Assembly (NCBI RefSeq): GCF_000014565.1
Contig: NC_008268.1
Location: 936,001-1,000,000, forward strand
Direction: 5' to 3'
Origin: Rhodococcus jostii RHA1
Lineage (GTDB): Bacteria > Actinomycetota > Actinomycetes > Mycobacteriales > Mycobacteriaceae
Length of the DNA stretch: 64,000 bases
Within the stretch, counting starts at the first letter, position 1, and every line of letters begins with the position of its first letter. The position numbers were made by a program, and so were the translations under genes. Under the pieces are notes generated by a model. That model searched no databases, had not been told where the DNA came from, and saw nothing but the letters and a program-made list of their open reading frames with translations. This document shows positions 37,334 to 45,714 of this stretch, piece by piece.

Positions 37334-38455
37334 TCAGCTCTGCACGGTGAGAACCGGCTCCATCACGAGGCCGAAGCTCCGCAGGATTCCCAGGAGTTCG
37401 CGATGCCCGAACGCCTGGCACGCCGACGCGAGACCCGTCCGCTTCGGAGGCTGCTGCAACAGGGAGTACGCGGCGTACGCCTGCAGGAGACCCGTCTGCT
37501 TGTAGTTGCAGTTGCCGTGGATGACACAGTGCGCCCGCCCCAGCGGCCCCGACGCGTACACGGAGTCGAGCGATGTGTTGACCCGTGGGTTCTCCCGCGG
37601 CGGCATTCCCGCCTGCACGGAGCCGGCGATCTCCGCGAGCGCCGCGTCCTGCTCGTCCGCGGGAAGGGTCTTGATCTGTTCCTCGACCATCTTCTGCGTC
37701 GCGACGACACCCTCCATCACGGAACGGTCGAACACGCCGCCTGCCGCTTTCACGTTCGCCACCCGCGGATCGTCCTTGAACCACACGGGATGGCTGGTGC
37801 CGCCCCACGGCAGCGCGAGGGCCATCTGGTGCTGTCCCGGCACCACGACCTCGAACGTGGTACCGGGATCCCACTTCTCGTACCGGTTCTGTTCCAGGTA
37901 GTACCAGTCGGCTTTGAGGATCGTGAAGATCGTCTGCGTGGACGCGTAGGTGGGAAAACCCTTCCACAACACCAGGATGTCGAGAGTGTCCAATCCGGGC
38001 GTCTCCAGCGCGATGTTCGCGGCGATCTCGCCGGTGGTGTACATCTGCGCGACACCGGGTGACAGCAGCAGCCCTTTCTCCGCGAACTTCTCGCCGAACT
38101 TCGCCTGCACGTCCAGAACCCAGTCCTGTTCACCGGTCGTGTCGGTGTAGTGACAGCCCGCGGCGAGAGCCGCCTCGACGACGATGGCGCCGTGCTTGAT
38201 GAACGGGCCGACCATGTTGCTGACAACCCTTGCGCCGCTGAACAATTCCGTCAGCGCCGGGACGGTGTGCTCGACCTCGACCACCTCGTGGTCGACGGTG
38301 TCCAGGCCGGGAATCCGGTCGAGCACTTCCTGGATCCGCTTCTTGTCCCGCCCCGCGGCGATGAACGGAATGTTGAACTCGCGCAGGTATTCACACACGA
38401 GGCGCCCGGTGTAACCGGAGACTCCGTAGACGATGACGGGCTTCTTGTCGGTCAT
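37334..38455 (-). CDS. Saccharopine dehydrogenase-like protein (DUF5938 type)
   Basis: A 373-residue protein with an N-terminal Rossmann fold (PVIVYGVSGYTGRLVCEYLREFNIPFIAAGRD). The saccharopine-reductase-like segment is VVSNMVGPFIKHGAIVVEAALAAGCHYTDTTGEQDW. The C-terminal part (GRAHCVIHGNCNYKQTGLLQAYAAYSLL) matches the DUF5938-type domain of actinobacterial catabolic clusters. It lies between an acyl-CoA ligase and an SDR on one transcript, suggesting an oxidoreductase step on a CoA- or lipid-linked substrate. It is unlikely to act in lysine metabolism. The ATG at 38455 (MTDKKP) is favoured. Confidence 0.85.
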   Translation of the reverse strand: MTDKKPVIVYGVSGYTGRLVCEYLREFNIPFIAAGRDKKRIQEVLDRIPGLDTVDHEVVEVEHTVPALTELFSGARVVSNMVGPFIKHGAIVVEAALAAGCHYTDTTGEQDWVLDVQAKFGEKFAEKGLLLSPGVAQMYTTGEIAANIALETPGLDTLDILVLWKGFPTYASTQTIFTILKADWYYLEQNRYEKWDPGTTFEVVVPGQHQMALALPWGGTSHPVWFKDDPRVANVKAAGGVFDRSVMEGVVATQKMVEEQIKTLPADEQDAALAEIAGSVQAGMPPRENPRVNTSLDSVYASGPLGRAHCVIHGNCNYKQTGLLQAYAAYSLLQQPPKRTGLASACQAFGHRELLGILRSFGLVMEPVLTVQS

Positions 38456-38495
38456 GAGATGCCTTTCAGAATGTGGGAGAAGTTCGGGAGATCGG

Positions 38496-39299
38496 TCACA
38501 TGCCCATGCCACCGTCGACCGGCAGGCCGATTCCGGTGACGAAGCGGGCGGCGTCGGAGGCCAGGAAGACGACGGTGTCGGCGATGTCCGCGACCTCGCC
38601 GAGTCGCCCGAGAGGCGTCAGGCCGATCACGTCGGCGACCGCGGCGTCGGCGCTGGGCCACAGTCCGAGCCGCTCCATGTCGGCGGCCAGCCCGAGTCCC
38701 ATCTCCGTGGCGACCAGCCCGGGGTACACACAGTTCACCCGGACGCCGTACCCGAGTTTGCCTGCCTCCTGGGCCGCGACCCGGGTCAGCCGGTCGACGG
38801 CCGACTTGGTGGCGGAGTAGCCGGCGATGCCCGGGAACGGGATGGTGGCGGCGACCGAGGAGACGTTGACGATCGCCCCGCCCGATCCCGCTGCGCCTCC
38901 GGGACGCATCGCGCGCAGACCGTGTTTCAGACCGAGCGCGACGCCGAGAATGTTGACCTCGCACATCCGTCGGATGTCTGCGGGGTCGATGTCGACCACG
39001 AGCGACGAGATCTCGATGCCCGCGTTGTTGACGAGGAGGTCGAGTCCGCCGAGTTGCTCCACGGTGGCAGCGACGGCGCGCTCCCAGTTGCCGTCGTCGG
39101 TCACGTCGAGTTTCACGAATCCGGTGTCGACGCCGGTCTTCCCGACGGAATCGGCAGTCGCGCGCCCTTCCTCCTCGAGGACGTCGCCGATCACGACCGC
39201 CGCACCGGCGTCGGCGAGGGCGGCAGCCATACCGGCGCCCAACCCCTTCGCACCACCGGTGACCAGTGCTTTCCGTCCTGCAAGATCACTTACGCTCAT
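38496..39299 (-). CDS. SDR family oxidoreductase
   Basis: A 267-residue classical short-chain dehydrogenase. Cofactor motif TGGAKGLGAG (residues about 14-23), NNAG, catalytic Ser in NVSSVAATIPF and YSATK (Tyr-x3-Lys) are all intact. ADxxE-like GDVLEEE after the second strand suggests NAD rather than NADP preference. The ATG at 39299 (MSVSDL) is used; the frame continues upstream into the regulatory region. It is the first gene of the operon with the saccharopine-like protein and acyl-CoA ligase, facing tetR. Confidence 0.93.
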   Translation of the reverse strand: MSVSDLAGRKALVTGGAKGLGAGMAAALADAGAAVVIGDVLEEEGRATADSVGKTGVDTGFVKLDVTDDGNWERAVAATVEQLGGLDLLVNNAGIEISSLVVDIDPADIRRMCEVNILGVALGLKHGLRAMRPGGAAGSGGAIVNVSSVAATIPFPGIAGYSATKSAVDRLTRVAAQEAGKLGYGVRVNCVYPGLVATEMGLGLAADMERLGLWPSADAAVADVIGLTPLGRLGEVADIADTVVFLASDAARFVTGIGLPVDGGMGM

Positions 39300-39397
39300 T
39301 CCGACCTGCCTTCGTACGAGACGATTCGCGGAAACCACGTCACGAGACCGAGTCCGCAATGTGGTGTGGATCACAGCGTATTCGACTTTGTACAACT

Positions 39398-39447
39398 GTC
39401 AAGAATTCTCTTGACGACTGTCAAGTTTTTGTTACACAGTCGTCAAG
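39398..39447. promoter_or_regulatory. Clustered inverted repeats, likely TetR operators
   Basis: In the 209-bp divergent gap, an 11-bp perfect inverted repeat CTTGACGACTG (39410-39420) / CAGTCGTCAAG (39437-39447) has a 16-base spacer. Overlapping it, CTTGAC-GACT-GTCAAG (39410-39425) and GTCAAG-AATTCT-CTTGAC (39398-39415) form further dyads. Four half-sites of the same sequence in 50 bp suggest cooperative binding by the adjacent TetR regulator. TTGACA on the minus strand (39402-39397) could be a -35 element for the SDR operon. Confidence 0.7.
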
Positions 39448-39508
39448 GAACGCGGGCTAGACTGATGCTCACCGTGCTGGACCATGCGCGCCGAACAGGA
39501 AGAATGCC

Positions 39509-40144
39509 GTGACACCCGTCGCCGAGAAGAACGCCGATCGAGTCTCGCGCCGCCAGGTCGACAAGTTCGCCGAGCGCCGGGATCAGCTCGCCGAGGCCGC
39601 GTTGCAGACCCTCTCGGAACTCGGCTATGCCCGCACCAGCCTCCGGGAGATCGCCCAGAACTCCGAGTTCTCCCACGGCGTCCTGCACTACTACTTCAGC
39701 GACAAGGTCGATCTGATCACGCACTGCGTGCGGCACTACAAGGCCCGGTGCGTCACGCGATACGACGGCGTGGTCGCCACGGCGCAGACTCCCGAGGAGT
39801 TGAAGGCGGGATTCGGCCGGGTGCTGGGGGATTCCCTCCGCGACGAGGCCACCCTGCATCGCCTCTGGTACGACCTCCGCTCGCAGTCGCTGTTCGAGGA
39901 GTCGTTCCGGGCAGACGTCGCCGCGATCGACAAGAGTCTCGAAAACATGATCTGGCGCATCGTGTCCCGGTATGCGGAATTGGCGGGGCGCACGATCACC
40001 ATCGCCCCGGCCACCATGTATGCGGTCCTCGACGGACTGTTCCAGCAGAGCCTCGCACGGTATCTGTCGGGCGACGACACCGCCGCGGACAGCCTCGCGG
40101 ACAACGTCGATCAGGTACTGGCGCTCGTCATTCCGGCACGGTAA
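39509..40144 (+). CDS. TetR family transcriptional regulator
   Basis: A 211-residue one-component regulator. The N-terminal helix-turn-helix is LAEAALQTLSELGYARTSLREIAQNSEFSHGVLHYYFSDKVDLI (residues about 27-70). The C-terminal ligand domain is helical and unlike those I can assign. The GTG at 39509 is preceded by AGGAAGA. It is divergent from the SDR-saccharopine-acyl-CoA ligase operon, and repeated half-sites lie between them, so it is likely a local repressor relieved by a pathway acyl-CoA or acid. The inducer is inference. Confidence 0.92.
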   Translation: MTPVAEKNADRVSRRQVDKFAERRDQLAEAALQTLSELGYARTSLREIAQNSEFSHGVLHYYFSDKVDLITHCVRHYKARCVTRYDGVVATAQTPEELKAGFGRVLGDSLRDEATLHRLWYDLRSQSLFEESFRADVAAIDKSLENMIWRIVSRYAELAGRTITIAPATMYAVLDGLFQQSLARYLSGDDTAADSLADNVDQVLALVIPAR

Positions 40145-40150
40145 GGCCGG

Positions 40151-40591
40151 TCACTTCTCCGCGGCAGCCTTGATCCGCTGCGCGAAATCGGGTGCGTCCT
40201 TCCGGGCCGCCCGAAGGGCGAGAGGTGCGATCAGCTTTCCTATTCCGTGCCCCTCCAGCACGTTGAAGATCGTTACCTTGGTGCCTGCACCCGCGGGTTC
40301 GAGGTCGTAACCGCCCTCTTTCGCGGTGATGGAATTCTTCGAACGCTCCGCCCAGCGAATCTTCCGTGGCACCTCGAATTCGGTGATCTCGAACTCCCGC
40401 TTCGTGGTCATCCCGGCGTCCTTGACGGTGCTGACGAAGAGGGTGCCGACGCCTGGCGGACCATCCGTCTTCTTCACGATCTCCTGCACCCGGGGACTGA
40501 AGTCCCGGTCGTTGACCCCGGCGGCGAGGTACTCGAACACTTCCCCGATGGGGCGATTGATCACAACAGTGCCTTCGAACCGTCCAGCCAT
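40151..40591 (-). CDS. SRPBCC family protein
   Basis: A 146-residue START/Bet v 1-like protein (polyketide cyclase/dehydrase family). FEGTVVINRPIGEVFEYLAAG is the typical first strand and helix, and KIRWAERSKNSITAKEGGYDLEPAGAGTKVTIFN the middle sheet. It should form a hydrophobic ligand pocket; no catalytic residue is obvious. It is convergent with tetR (6-bp gap) and divergent from the MFS exporter. Its ligand could be the exporter substrate, but that is only context. Confidence 0.9.
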   Translation of the reverse strand: MAGRFEGTVVINRPIGEVFEYLAAGVNDRDFSPRVQEIVKKTDGPPGVGTLFVSTVKDAGMTTKREFEITEFEVPRKIRWAERSKNSITAKEGGYDLEPAGAGTKVTIFNVLEGHGIGKLIAPLALRAARKDAPDFAQRIKAAAEK

Positions 40592-40637
40592 GCCAGCCTC
40601 CCGTTTCCGTGACCTGCCGGGTTCCGACAGTACTCGC

Positions 40638-40676
40638 GACGGTCCGGCGGCGCGGTCACATCGCCGCCGGACCGTC
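40638..40676. repeat. 15-bp perfect inverted repeat upstream of the MFS gene
   Basis: GACGGTCCGGCGGCG (40638-40652) and its exact complement (40662-40676) flank a 9-base centre CGGTCACAT. The -35-like GTCACA of the putative ECF41 promoter lies in the centre, and the right arm ends where the -10-like CGGTC begins. It may be an operator or a chance overlap of strong structure with the promoter. Confidence 0.85.
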
Positions 40677-40680
40677 GGTC
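40655..40680 (+). promoter_or_regulatory. Putative ECF41-type promoter of the MFS exporter gene
   Basis: GTCACA (40655-40660), 15 bases, then CGGTC (40676-40680). The same elements with the same spacing occur upstream of the sigma gene itself. The published ECF41 consensus is TGTCACA and CGTC about 16 bases apart, which this approaches. It is 63 bp upstream of the ATG. Confidence 0.55.
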
Positions 40681-40743
40681 ATAGAAGTGACGGCCGACAA
40701 CGCGGCGTCTTCTGCAGGACTCCGAACACAGGAAGGCTCGAAC

Positions 40744-42219
40744 ATGGACATCACCTCGATCACCGACAGTTCCCGGGCCGGGCGATCGACCCCGGCACGC
40801 CCGTTTCTCTCCACCGCCCGCGGCATACTCACGCTGACGCTGTTGTGCGCCGTGGCATTTCTCGATTTCGTCGACGCATCCATCGTCAACATCGCCCTGC
40901 CCGACATGCGCAGCGACCTGGACATCTCGGTACAGGAACTGCAGTGGGTCCCGAGCGCCTACCTCCTCACCTACGGCGGTTTCATGCTGCTCGGCGGCCG
41001 CCTGGCCGACCTGCTCGGTCGCCGTCGCGTGCTCGTCACCGGCACCGTCGTGATCGGGCTGTCGTCGCTGATCGGCGGTTTCGCCGGAAACGCCGAGGTC
41101 TTGATCGGCGCACGACTCGCGCAGGGTGTCGGTGCGGCACTGATGCTTCCGGCCGCGCTGTCGATTCTGACGACGACCTTCGAGGAGGGCCCCGAACGGC
41201 ATACCGCACTCGGTGTCTGGGCCGGGGTGGGCGGTCTCGCATCGGCTGTCGGTGTCTTTCTCGGCGGTGTGCTCACCGAGGGGCCGGGCTGGCGATGGGT
41301 GCTGTTCGTCAACCCTGTCGCGTGCGCGCTCGTGCTTCCGGCGGTCTTCGCGCTCATTCCCGGCGACCGGCGCCGCGCCCGGTTCGCAAACTTCGACGTC
41401 GCAGGCAGTGTGCTCGGCACCGGCGGGATGCTGTTGCTCGTCTACGCCCTGGTGGAGGCACCCGACCAGGGATGGGGCAGCGCCCGCACGATCGCCGGGT
41501 TCGCCGGTGCGTTCGTGCTGATCGTGGCGTTCGTGATCAACGAGCAGCACAGCCGGCACCCTCTCCTGCCGCTGTCGATCTTCCGCGTCAAGGGCCTTGC
41601 CGCCGCGAATGTCACAGGGCTGATCGCCTTTGCGGGTCTCATCGCGATGTTCTTCTTCCTGACTCTCTACATGCAGAACGTTCTCGGCTACTCCCCCATC
41701 CAGACCGGTGCGGCCTACCTCCCGCTCTGCCTGGGGGTCGGGGTCGCCGCCGGGGTGTGCTCCCAGTTGCTGACCCGGACCGGAACCCGTCCCGTCGTCG
41801 TCGTGGGAGCGCTGGTGGCCTCGGCCGGCCTGTACCTGCTGTCCCGGATCCCCGTCGACGGCTCCTACCTCAACGATCTGCTGCCCGGACTGATGATCGT
41901 GTCTTTCGGTCTCGGCGCCGTCTTCGTCGGCGTCACGACCGCGGCCAACGCCGGTGTGCCTGCCGGCGAGGCAGGGCTCGCGGCAGCGTTGTTGAACGCC
42001 TCCCAGCAGGTCGGCAGCGCACTCGGACTGGCGATCTTCGCCGCGATCGCCACCTCGCATTCCCAGCATCTGCTCGCGGCGAATTCGCCTGTGCCCGAGG
42101 CACTCACCTTCGGCTTCCAGCGAGCGCTGCTGACCGGCAGCATCTTCCTCGTCGCCGCGGCCGTGATCGGCCTGCGCACCGGCAACGCACACGGAGACGG
42201 CGAGCGCCGCACGAACTGA
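40744..42219 (+). CDS. MFS transporter, DHA2/EmrB-QacA type
   Basis: A 491-residue drug:H+ antiporter-2 family exporter with about 14 hydrophobic segments. Signature regions: LDFVDASIVNIALPDMRSDL (motif D1), GGRLADLLGRRRVLVTG (motif A) and IGARLAQGVGAALMLPAALSIL (motif C-like). Members expel amphipathic drugs, dyes or metabolites. The ATG at 40744 has AGGAAGG upstream. It faces an SRPBCC gene and converges on the ECF41-like sigma gene (15-bp gap). Its promoter motif matches that of the sigma gene, suggesting the sigma factor controls it. Confidence 0.93.
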   Translation: MDITSITDSSRAGRSTPARPFLSTARGILTLTLLCAVAFLDFVDASIVNIALPDMRSDLDISVQELQWVPSAYLLTYGGFMLLGGRLADLLGRRRVLVTGTVVIGLSSLIGGFAGNAEVLIGARLAQGVGAALMLPAALSILTTTFEEGPERHTALGVWAGVGGLASAVGVFLGGVLTEGPGWRWVLFVNPVACALVLPAVFALIPGDRRRARFANFDVAGSVLGTGGMLLLVYALVEAPDQGWGSARTIAGFAGAFVLIVAFVINEQHSRHPLLPLSIFRVKGLAAANVTGLIAFAGLIAMFFFLTLYMQNVLGYSPIQTGAAYLPLCLGVGVAAGVCSQLLTRTGTRPVVVVGALVASAGLYLLSRIPVDGSYLNDLLPGLMIVSFGLGAVFVGVTTAANAGVPAGEAGLAAALLNASQQVGSALGLAIFAAIATSHSQHLLAANSPVPEALTFGFQRALLTGSIFLVAAAVIGLRTGNAHGDGERRTN

Positions 42220-42234
42220 CCCCCGGCGGGCTCG

Positions 42235-43113
42235 TCAGTCGAGGTTCTCGACGACGAGCCCGGCGAGGCGCTCACGGTCGGCGAGGATGTCGATCTCGAC
42301 GATCTTCCCGCGCCGGATCGTGACGCCCATGACCGACAGCAACTGCCCGTCGGAGATCGCGACCACTCCGGCGGCACCGTTGACGAGCGCCGGATGCGCG
42401 AACCGAGCCAACCGGGCGAACCCCAGGACCCGGCCCGCGACGGTCGCCGAGCCGCGCACCATCGTGGAGGCGCCTGCAGGCACTGCTCCGGTATCGGCGC
42501 GGAGCACGACATCCGGGTCGAGCACCGCCACGAGGGCGTCGAAGTCGCCGCTCCTCGCGGCCGCCAGGAACGCGTCGACAACCGCACGCTGACGGACCGG
42601 ATCGGTGTCGGGAACCGGGGCTCCCTGCAGACGCCGGCGTGCGCGACTGGCCAGTTGCCGGGCGGCCGCGGGTGTTCGCTCCACGATCGGGGCGATGTCC
42701 TCGAAGGGCACCGCGAACATGTCGTGGAGCACGAACGCCAGTCGCTCGGCGGGGGCAAGCGTGCCGAGAACGACGAGCAGTGCAAGACCCACCGAATCGG
42801 CCAGCACCGCCTCGTGTTCGGGGTCGCTGCCGTCTGCCCGGGTCACGATCGGGTCGGGGACCGCCGCGTCCAGTGGATCTTCCCGCCGTGTCCTGCGTGA
42901 CTGCAGCATGTTCAGGCACACCCGCGCCACCACCGTGGTCAGCCAGCCGCCCAGGTTCTCGACGGTGTCGGCGTCGGTGCGGCTCAGTCGCAGCCAGGAT
43001 TCCTGCACGGCGTCCTCGGCTTCGCTGAGCGAGCCGAGCATCCGGTAGGCCACTGCGCGCAGGTGCGTGCGATGGGCCTCGAACTGCTGCGCCAACACGT
43101 CGTTGTCGTTCAT
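42235..43113 (-). CDS. ECF41-type RNA polymerase sigma factor (SigJ-like)
   Basis: A 292-residue extracytoplasmic-function sigma factor. Region 2 is HLRAVAYRMLGSLSEAEDAVQESWLRLSR, region 2.4/3 linker GGWLTTVVARVCLNMLQSRR, and region 4 is LAPAERLAFVLHDMFAVPFEDIAPIVERTPAAARQLASRARRRL. After residue 175 a SnoaL-like domain (VDAFLAAARSGDFDALVAVLDPDVVLRAD) replaces an anti-sigma factor, the defining ECF41 trait; it modulates activity. No COE (oxidoreductase/epimerase) partner gene is adjacent, unlike most ECF41 loci. The ATG at 43113 has GAGGGG upstream. Confidence 0.92.
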   Translation of the reverse strand: MNDNDVLAQQFEAHRTHLRAVAYRMLGSLSEAEDAVQESWLRLSRTDADTVENLGGWLTTVVARVCLNMLQSRRTRREDPLDAAVPDPIVTRADGSDPEHEAVLADSVGLALLVVLGTLAPAERLAFVLHDMFAVPFEDIAPIVERTPAAARQLASRARRRLQGAPVPDTDPVRQRAVVDAFLAAARSGDFDALVAVLDPDVVLRADTGAVPAGASTMVRGSATVAGRVLGFARLARFAHPALVNGAAGVVAISDGQLLSVMGVTIRRGKIVEIDILADRERLAGLVVENLD

Positions 43114-43150
43114 CGGTCACATCCCCTCAGTCTCGATCCGTCAACTGTGT

Positions 43151-43176
43151 GACCGGCGAAACGCTGCCGATGTGAC
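43151..43176 (-). promoter_or_regulatory. Putative autoregulated ECF41 promoter
   Basis: On the minus strand GTCACA (43176-43171), 15 bases, then CGGTC (43155-43151), 37 bp before the sigma-factor ATG. The element sequences and spacer length match those upstream of the MFS gene. Autoregulation is common in ECF41 sigma factors. Confidence 0.55.
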
Positions 43177-43296
43177 GACGGCGCGTCGTCCGTGTCCCTC
43201 TGATGCGCGCAATGCATCCAGTTTCCCTGGTTCCGCTGTCCGATATCGCCGTGGTTAACTGAAATGACGCTCACAGTCTCTGAAGGGCTGGACGGC

Positions 43297-44058
43297 ATGT
43301 GGAAAGCGCAGCAGGTCGGACGTCTGTTTCTCGTCTCGGTACTCGCGGCACTGGCCGTGTGCGGGGTGAGCGCCACCGCGTCGGCGCATGCCCCGGCAGT
43401 CACCGGGAAGGTCGTCGCGCCGACACTGTCCCCCGCGAGCGGGCACGTCGTCGGCGTCGCGCATCCTGTCGTCGTCCGGTTCGCGTCACCGGTGCCCGAT
43501 CGCGCGCTCGCCGAGCGTGGTGTCCGGATCACCCCGTCGAGGGCGGTGCCCGGGCAGTTCTCCTGGATCGACGACCGCACCGTGCAGTGGACTCCGGCGC
43601 ACTTCTGGCCGGCCCACACCCGGGTGACCGTCGAGGCGGCGGGCGCGAGGTCGCAGTTCCAGGTGGGTGACGCACTCGTCGCCGTCGCGAACACGACGAC
43701 GCACCAGTTCACGGTCAGCATCAACGATCAGGTCGTGCAGACCATGCCGGCGTCCATGGGCAAACCCGGATACGAAACACCGCTCGGGACGTTCCCCGTC
43801 ATCGAGCAATTCCGCGACATGATCATGGATTCGTCGACGTACGGCGTCCCGATCGATGACGAGGAGGGCTACCGCCTCTACGTCGAGTACGCCACCCGCA
43901 TCACGTGGGGTGGGATCTTCGTGCACGCCGCACCGTGGTCGGTGAACTCGCAGGGATTCGAGAACGTCAGCCACGGCTGCATCAATCTCAGCACCGAGAA
44001 CGCGCGGTGGTTCTACGACAACGCCAAGATCGGCGACCCGGTCATCGTCACGGATTGA
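43297..44058 (+). CDS. L,D-transpeptidase (YkuD domain)
   Basis: A 253-residue secreted cell-wall enzyme making or using 3-3 peptidoglycan crosslinks. A signal peptide (MWKAQQVGRLFLVSVLAALAV...ASA) is followed by a bacterial Ig-like domain (HPVVVRFASPVPDRALAERGVRI) and a YkuD domain from about residue 125. The catalytic Cys and partners are in IFVHAAPW and SHGCINLST (SHGCxN). The ATG at 43297 has GAAGGG upstream; an ATG at 43264 would add 11 residues but lacks a ribosome site. It resembles mycobacterial Ldt proteins; no lipobox is evident. Confidence 0.93.
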   Translation: MWKAQQVGRLFLVSVLAALAVCGVSATASAHAPAVTGKVVAPTLSPASGHVVGVAHPVVVRFASPVPDRALAERGVRITPSRAVPGQFSWIDDRTVQWTPAHFWPAHTRVTVEAAGARSQFQVGDALVAVANTTTHQFTVSINDQVVQTMPASMGKPGYETPLGTFPVIEQFRDMIMDSSTYGVPIDDEEGYRLYVEYATRITWGGIFVHAAPWSVNSQGFENVSHGCINLSTENARWFYDNAKIGDPVIVTD

Positions 44059-44080
44059 GTACCGGCCCCGAGACACAGAA

Positions 44081-44112
44081 AAGGCGGTTTCCCGTTTCCG
44101 GGAAACCGCCTT
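44081..44112 (+). terminator. Terminator after the L,D-transpeptidase gene
   Basis: A 13-14 bp stem AAGGCGGTTTCCC / GGGAAACCGCCTT with a short loop begins 22 bp after the stop; TTCG follows. It lies 14 bp from the end of tRNA-Pro, so it also separates the convergent tRNA. Confidence 0.88.
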
Positions 44113-44126
44113 CGCTGATCATCTGG

Positions 44127-44200
<74 letters not shown>

Positions 44201-44286
44201 TCCACACCCTCGTTCAGGTGCTCGATGAGATTACATCAGGGGCAGTCCGTAACGCTAATCGCCTGGTCAGAGCGCATTCTGTCGGA

Positions 44287-45714
44287 TCAACGATTCCGCC
44301 GCTCACGCTTTTCCCGCACCCGCACCGAGATGCGGACGGGGCTGCCGTCGAAATTGAACTCCTCGCGCAGACGTCGCTCCAGGAACCGGCGGTAGCCCGC
44401 CTCGAGGAACCCGGTCGTGAACAGCACGAACGTCGGCGGGCGTGTTCCGGCCTGCGTGGCGAACATCACGCGAGGCAGCCGGCCACCACGCATCGGCGGC
44501 GGAGTGGCGGCAATGACTTCCTTGAGCCAGGTGTTGAGCCGGCCCGTGGGAATGCGTTTGTCCCAGGACTCCAGCGCGGTGTCCAGGGCGGGGACGAGCT
44601 TCTGCACCGCGCGCCCCGTCTGCGCCGAGATGTTGACGCGCTGCGCCCACGGCACCCGCACCAGGTCCCGGTCGACCTCTCGATCGAGCTGGAGGCGCCG
44701 GTCCTCGTCGACGAGATCCCACTTGTTGAACGCGATGACGAGGGCCCGGCCGGCGTCGGCCACCATGCTCAGCACGCGCAGGTCCTGCTCCGAGATCGGC
44801 TCGGACGCGTCGATCAGCAGAATCGCGACCTCGGCCGCCTCGATGGCGCTCTTCGTCCGCAGCGACGCGTAGAACTCGGCGCCGCTGGCGTGGCTGACCC
44901 GCTTGCGCAGACCGGCGGTGTCGACGAAACGCCACGGCCTGCCGCCGAGCTCCACGATCGAGTCGACCGGATCGACGGTGGTGCCCGCGACGTTGTGGAC
45001 CACCGACCGCTCGTCGCCCGACAGCTTGTTCAGCAGGCTCGACTTCCCGACGTTCGGCTTCCCGACCAGAGCCACGCGTCGCGGCCCGCCGCCGGGGATG
45101 CCTTCACGTGGGGTCTCCGGGAGCGCGGCGAGCACCTCGTCGAGGAGATCACCGGTGCCGCGGCCGTGGGTCGCACTCACCGAGTGCGGCTGCCCGAGAC
45201 CGAGCGACCACAGTGCGGCCACCTCGGATTCGGTGCGGCCGTCGTCCACCTTGTTGGCCACCAGCAGAACCGGGGTCTTGGACCGGCGCAGCACCTTGGC
45301 CACGGCCTCGTCCGTTGCGGTGGCGCCGACGACGGCGTCGACCACGAGGAGGATCGCGTCCGCGGTCTGCATCGCCAATTCCGCCTGACGGGCCACCGAC
45401 TGCTGCAGGCCCTTGGCGTCGGGTTCCCAGCCGCCGGTGTCCTGCACCATGAAGCGGCGTCCACTCCAGTTCGCCTCGTAGGAGACGCGGTCCCGGGTGA
45501 CACCGGGAATGTCCTCGACCACGGCTTCGCGTCGGCCGATGATCCGGTTGACGAGCGTCGACTTGCCGACGTTCGGGCGCCCGACCACTGCGAGGGTGGG
45601 AACAGGGACGTGGGACTCTCCGTCGCCACCGTCTTCGAGGTCCAGGACCTCCCAGTCGGATTCCTCACTCCAGGTGCCGTCGCCTGCGAACTCGGTGGTG
45701 AATTGTTCGGTCAC
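44287..45714 (-). CDS. der: Ribosome biogenesis GTPase Der
   Basis: A 475-residue tandem GTPase needed for 50S subunit assembly. The first G domain has GRPNVGKST (about residue 45), DTGG and NKVD; the second has GKPNVGKSS (about residue 217), DTAG and NKWD. A C-terminal KH-like domain ([20 protein letters not shown]... [26 protein letters not shown]) binds rRNA. About 30 acidic residues precede the first domain, as in mycobacterial EngA. Its start overlaps the cmk stop by 4 bp. It matches Rv1713. Confidence 0.97.
   Translation of the reverse strand: MTEQFTTEFAGDGTWSEESDWEVLDLEDGGDGESHVPVPTLAVVGRPNVGKSTLVNRIIGRREAVVEDIPGVTRDRVSYEANWSGRRFMVQDTGGWEPDAKGLQQSVARQAELAMQTADAILLVVDAVVGATATDEAVAKVLRRSKTPVLLVANKVDDGRTESEVAALWSLGLGQPHSVSATHGRGTGDLLDEVLAALPETPREGIPGGGPRRVALVGKPNVGKSSLLNKLSGDERSVVHNVAGTTVDPVDSIVELGGRPWRFVDTAGLRKRVSHASGAEFYASLRTKSAIEAAEVAILLIDASEPISEQDLRVLSMVADAGRALVIAFNKWDLVDEDRRLQLDREVDRDLVRVPWAQRVNISAQTGRAVQKLVPALDTALESWDKRIPTGRLNTWLKEVIAATPPPMRGGRLPRVMFATQAGTRPPTFVLFTTGFLEAGYRRFLERRLREEFNFDGSPVRISVRVREKRERRNR

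Noticed and set aside
39300..39508. KstR or KstR2 steroid-regulon operator
   Set aside because: The half-sites (CTTGAC/GTCAAG) do not match the KstR-type palindromes as I recall them, so no steroid assignment is made.
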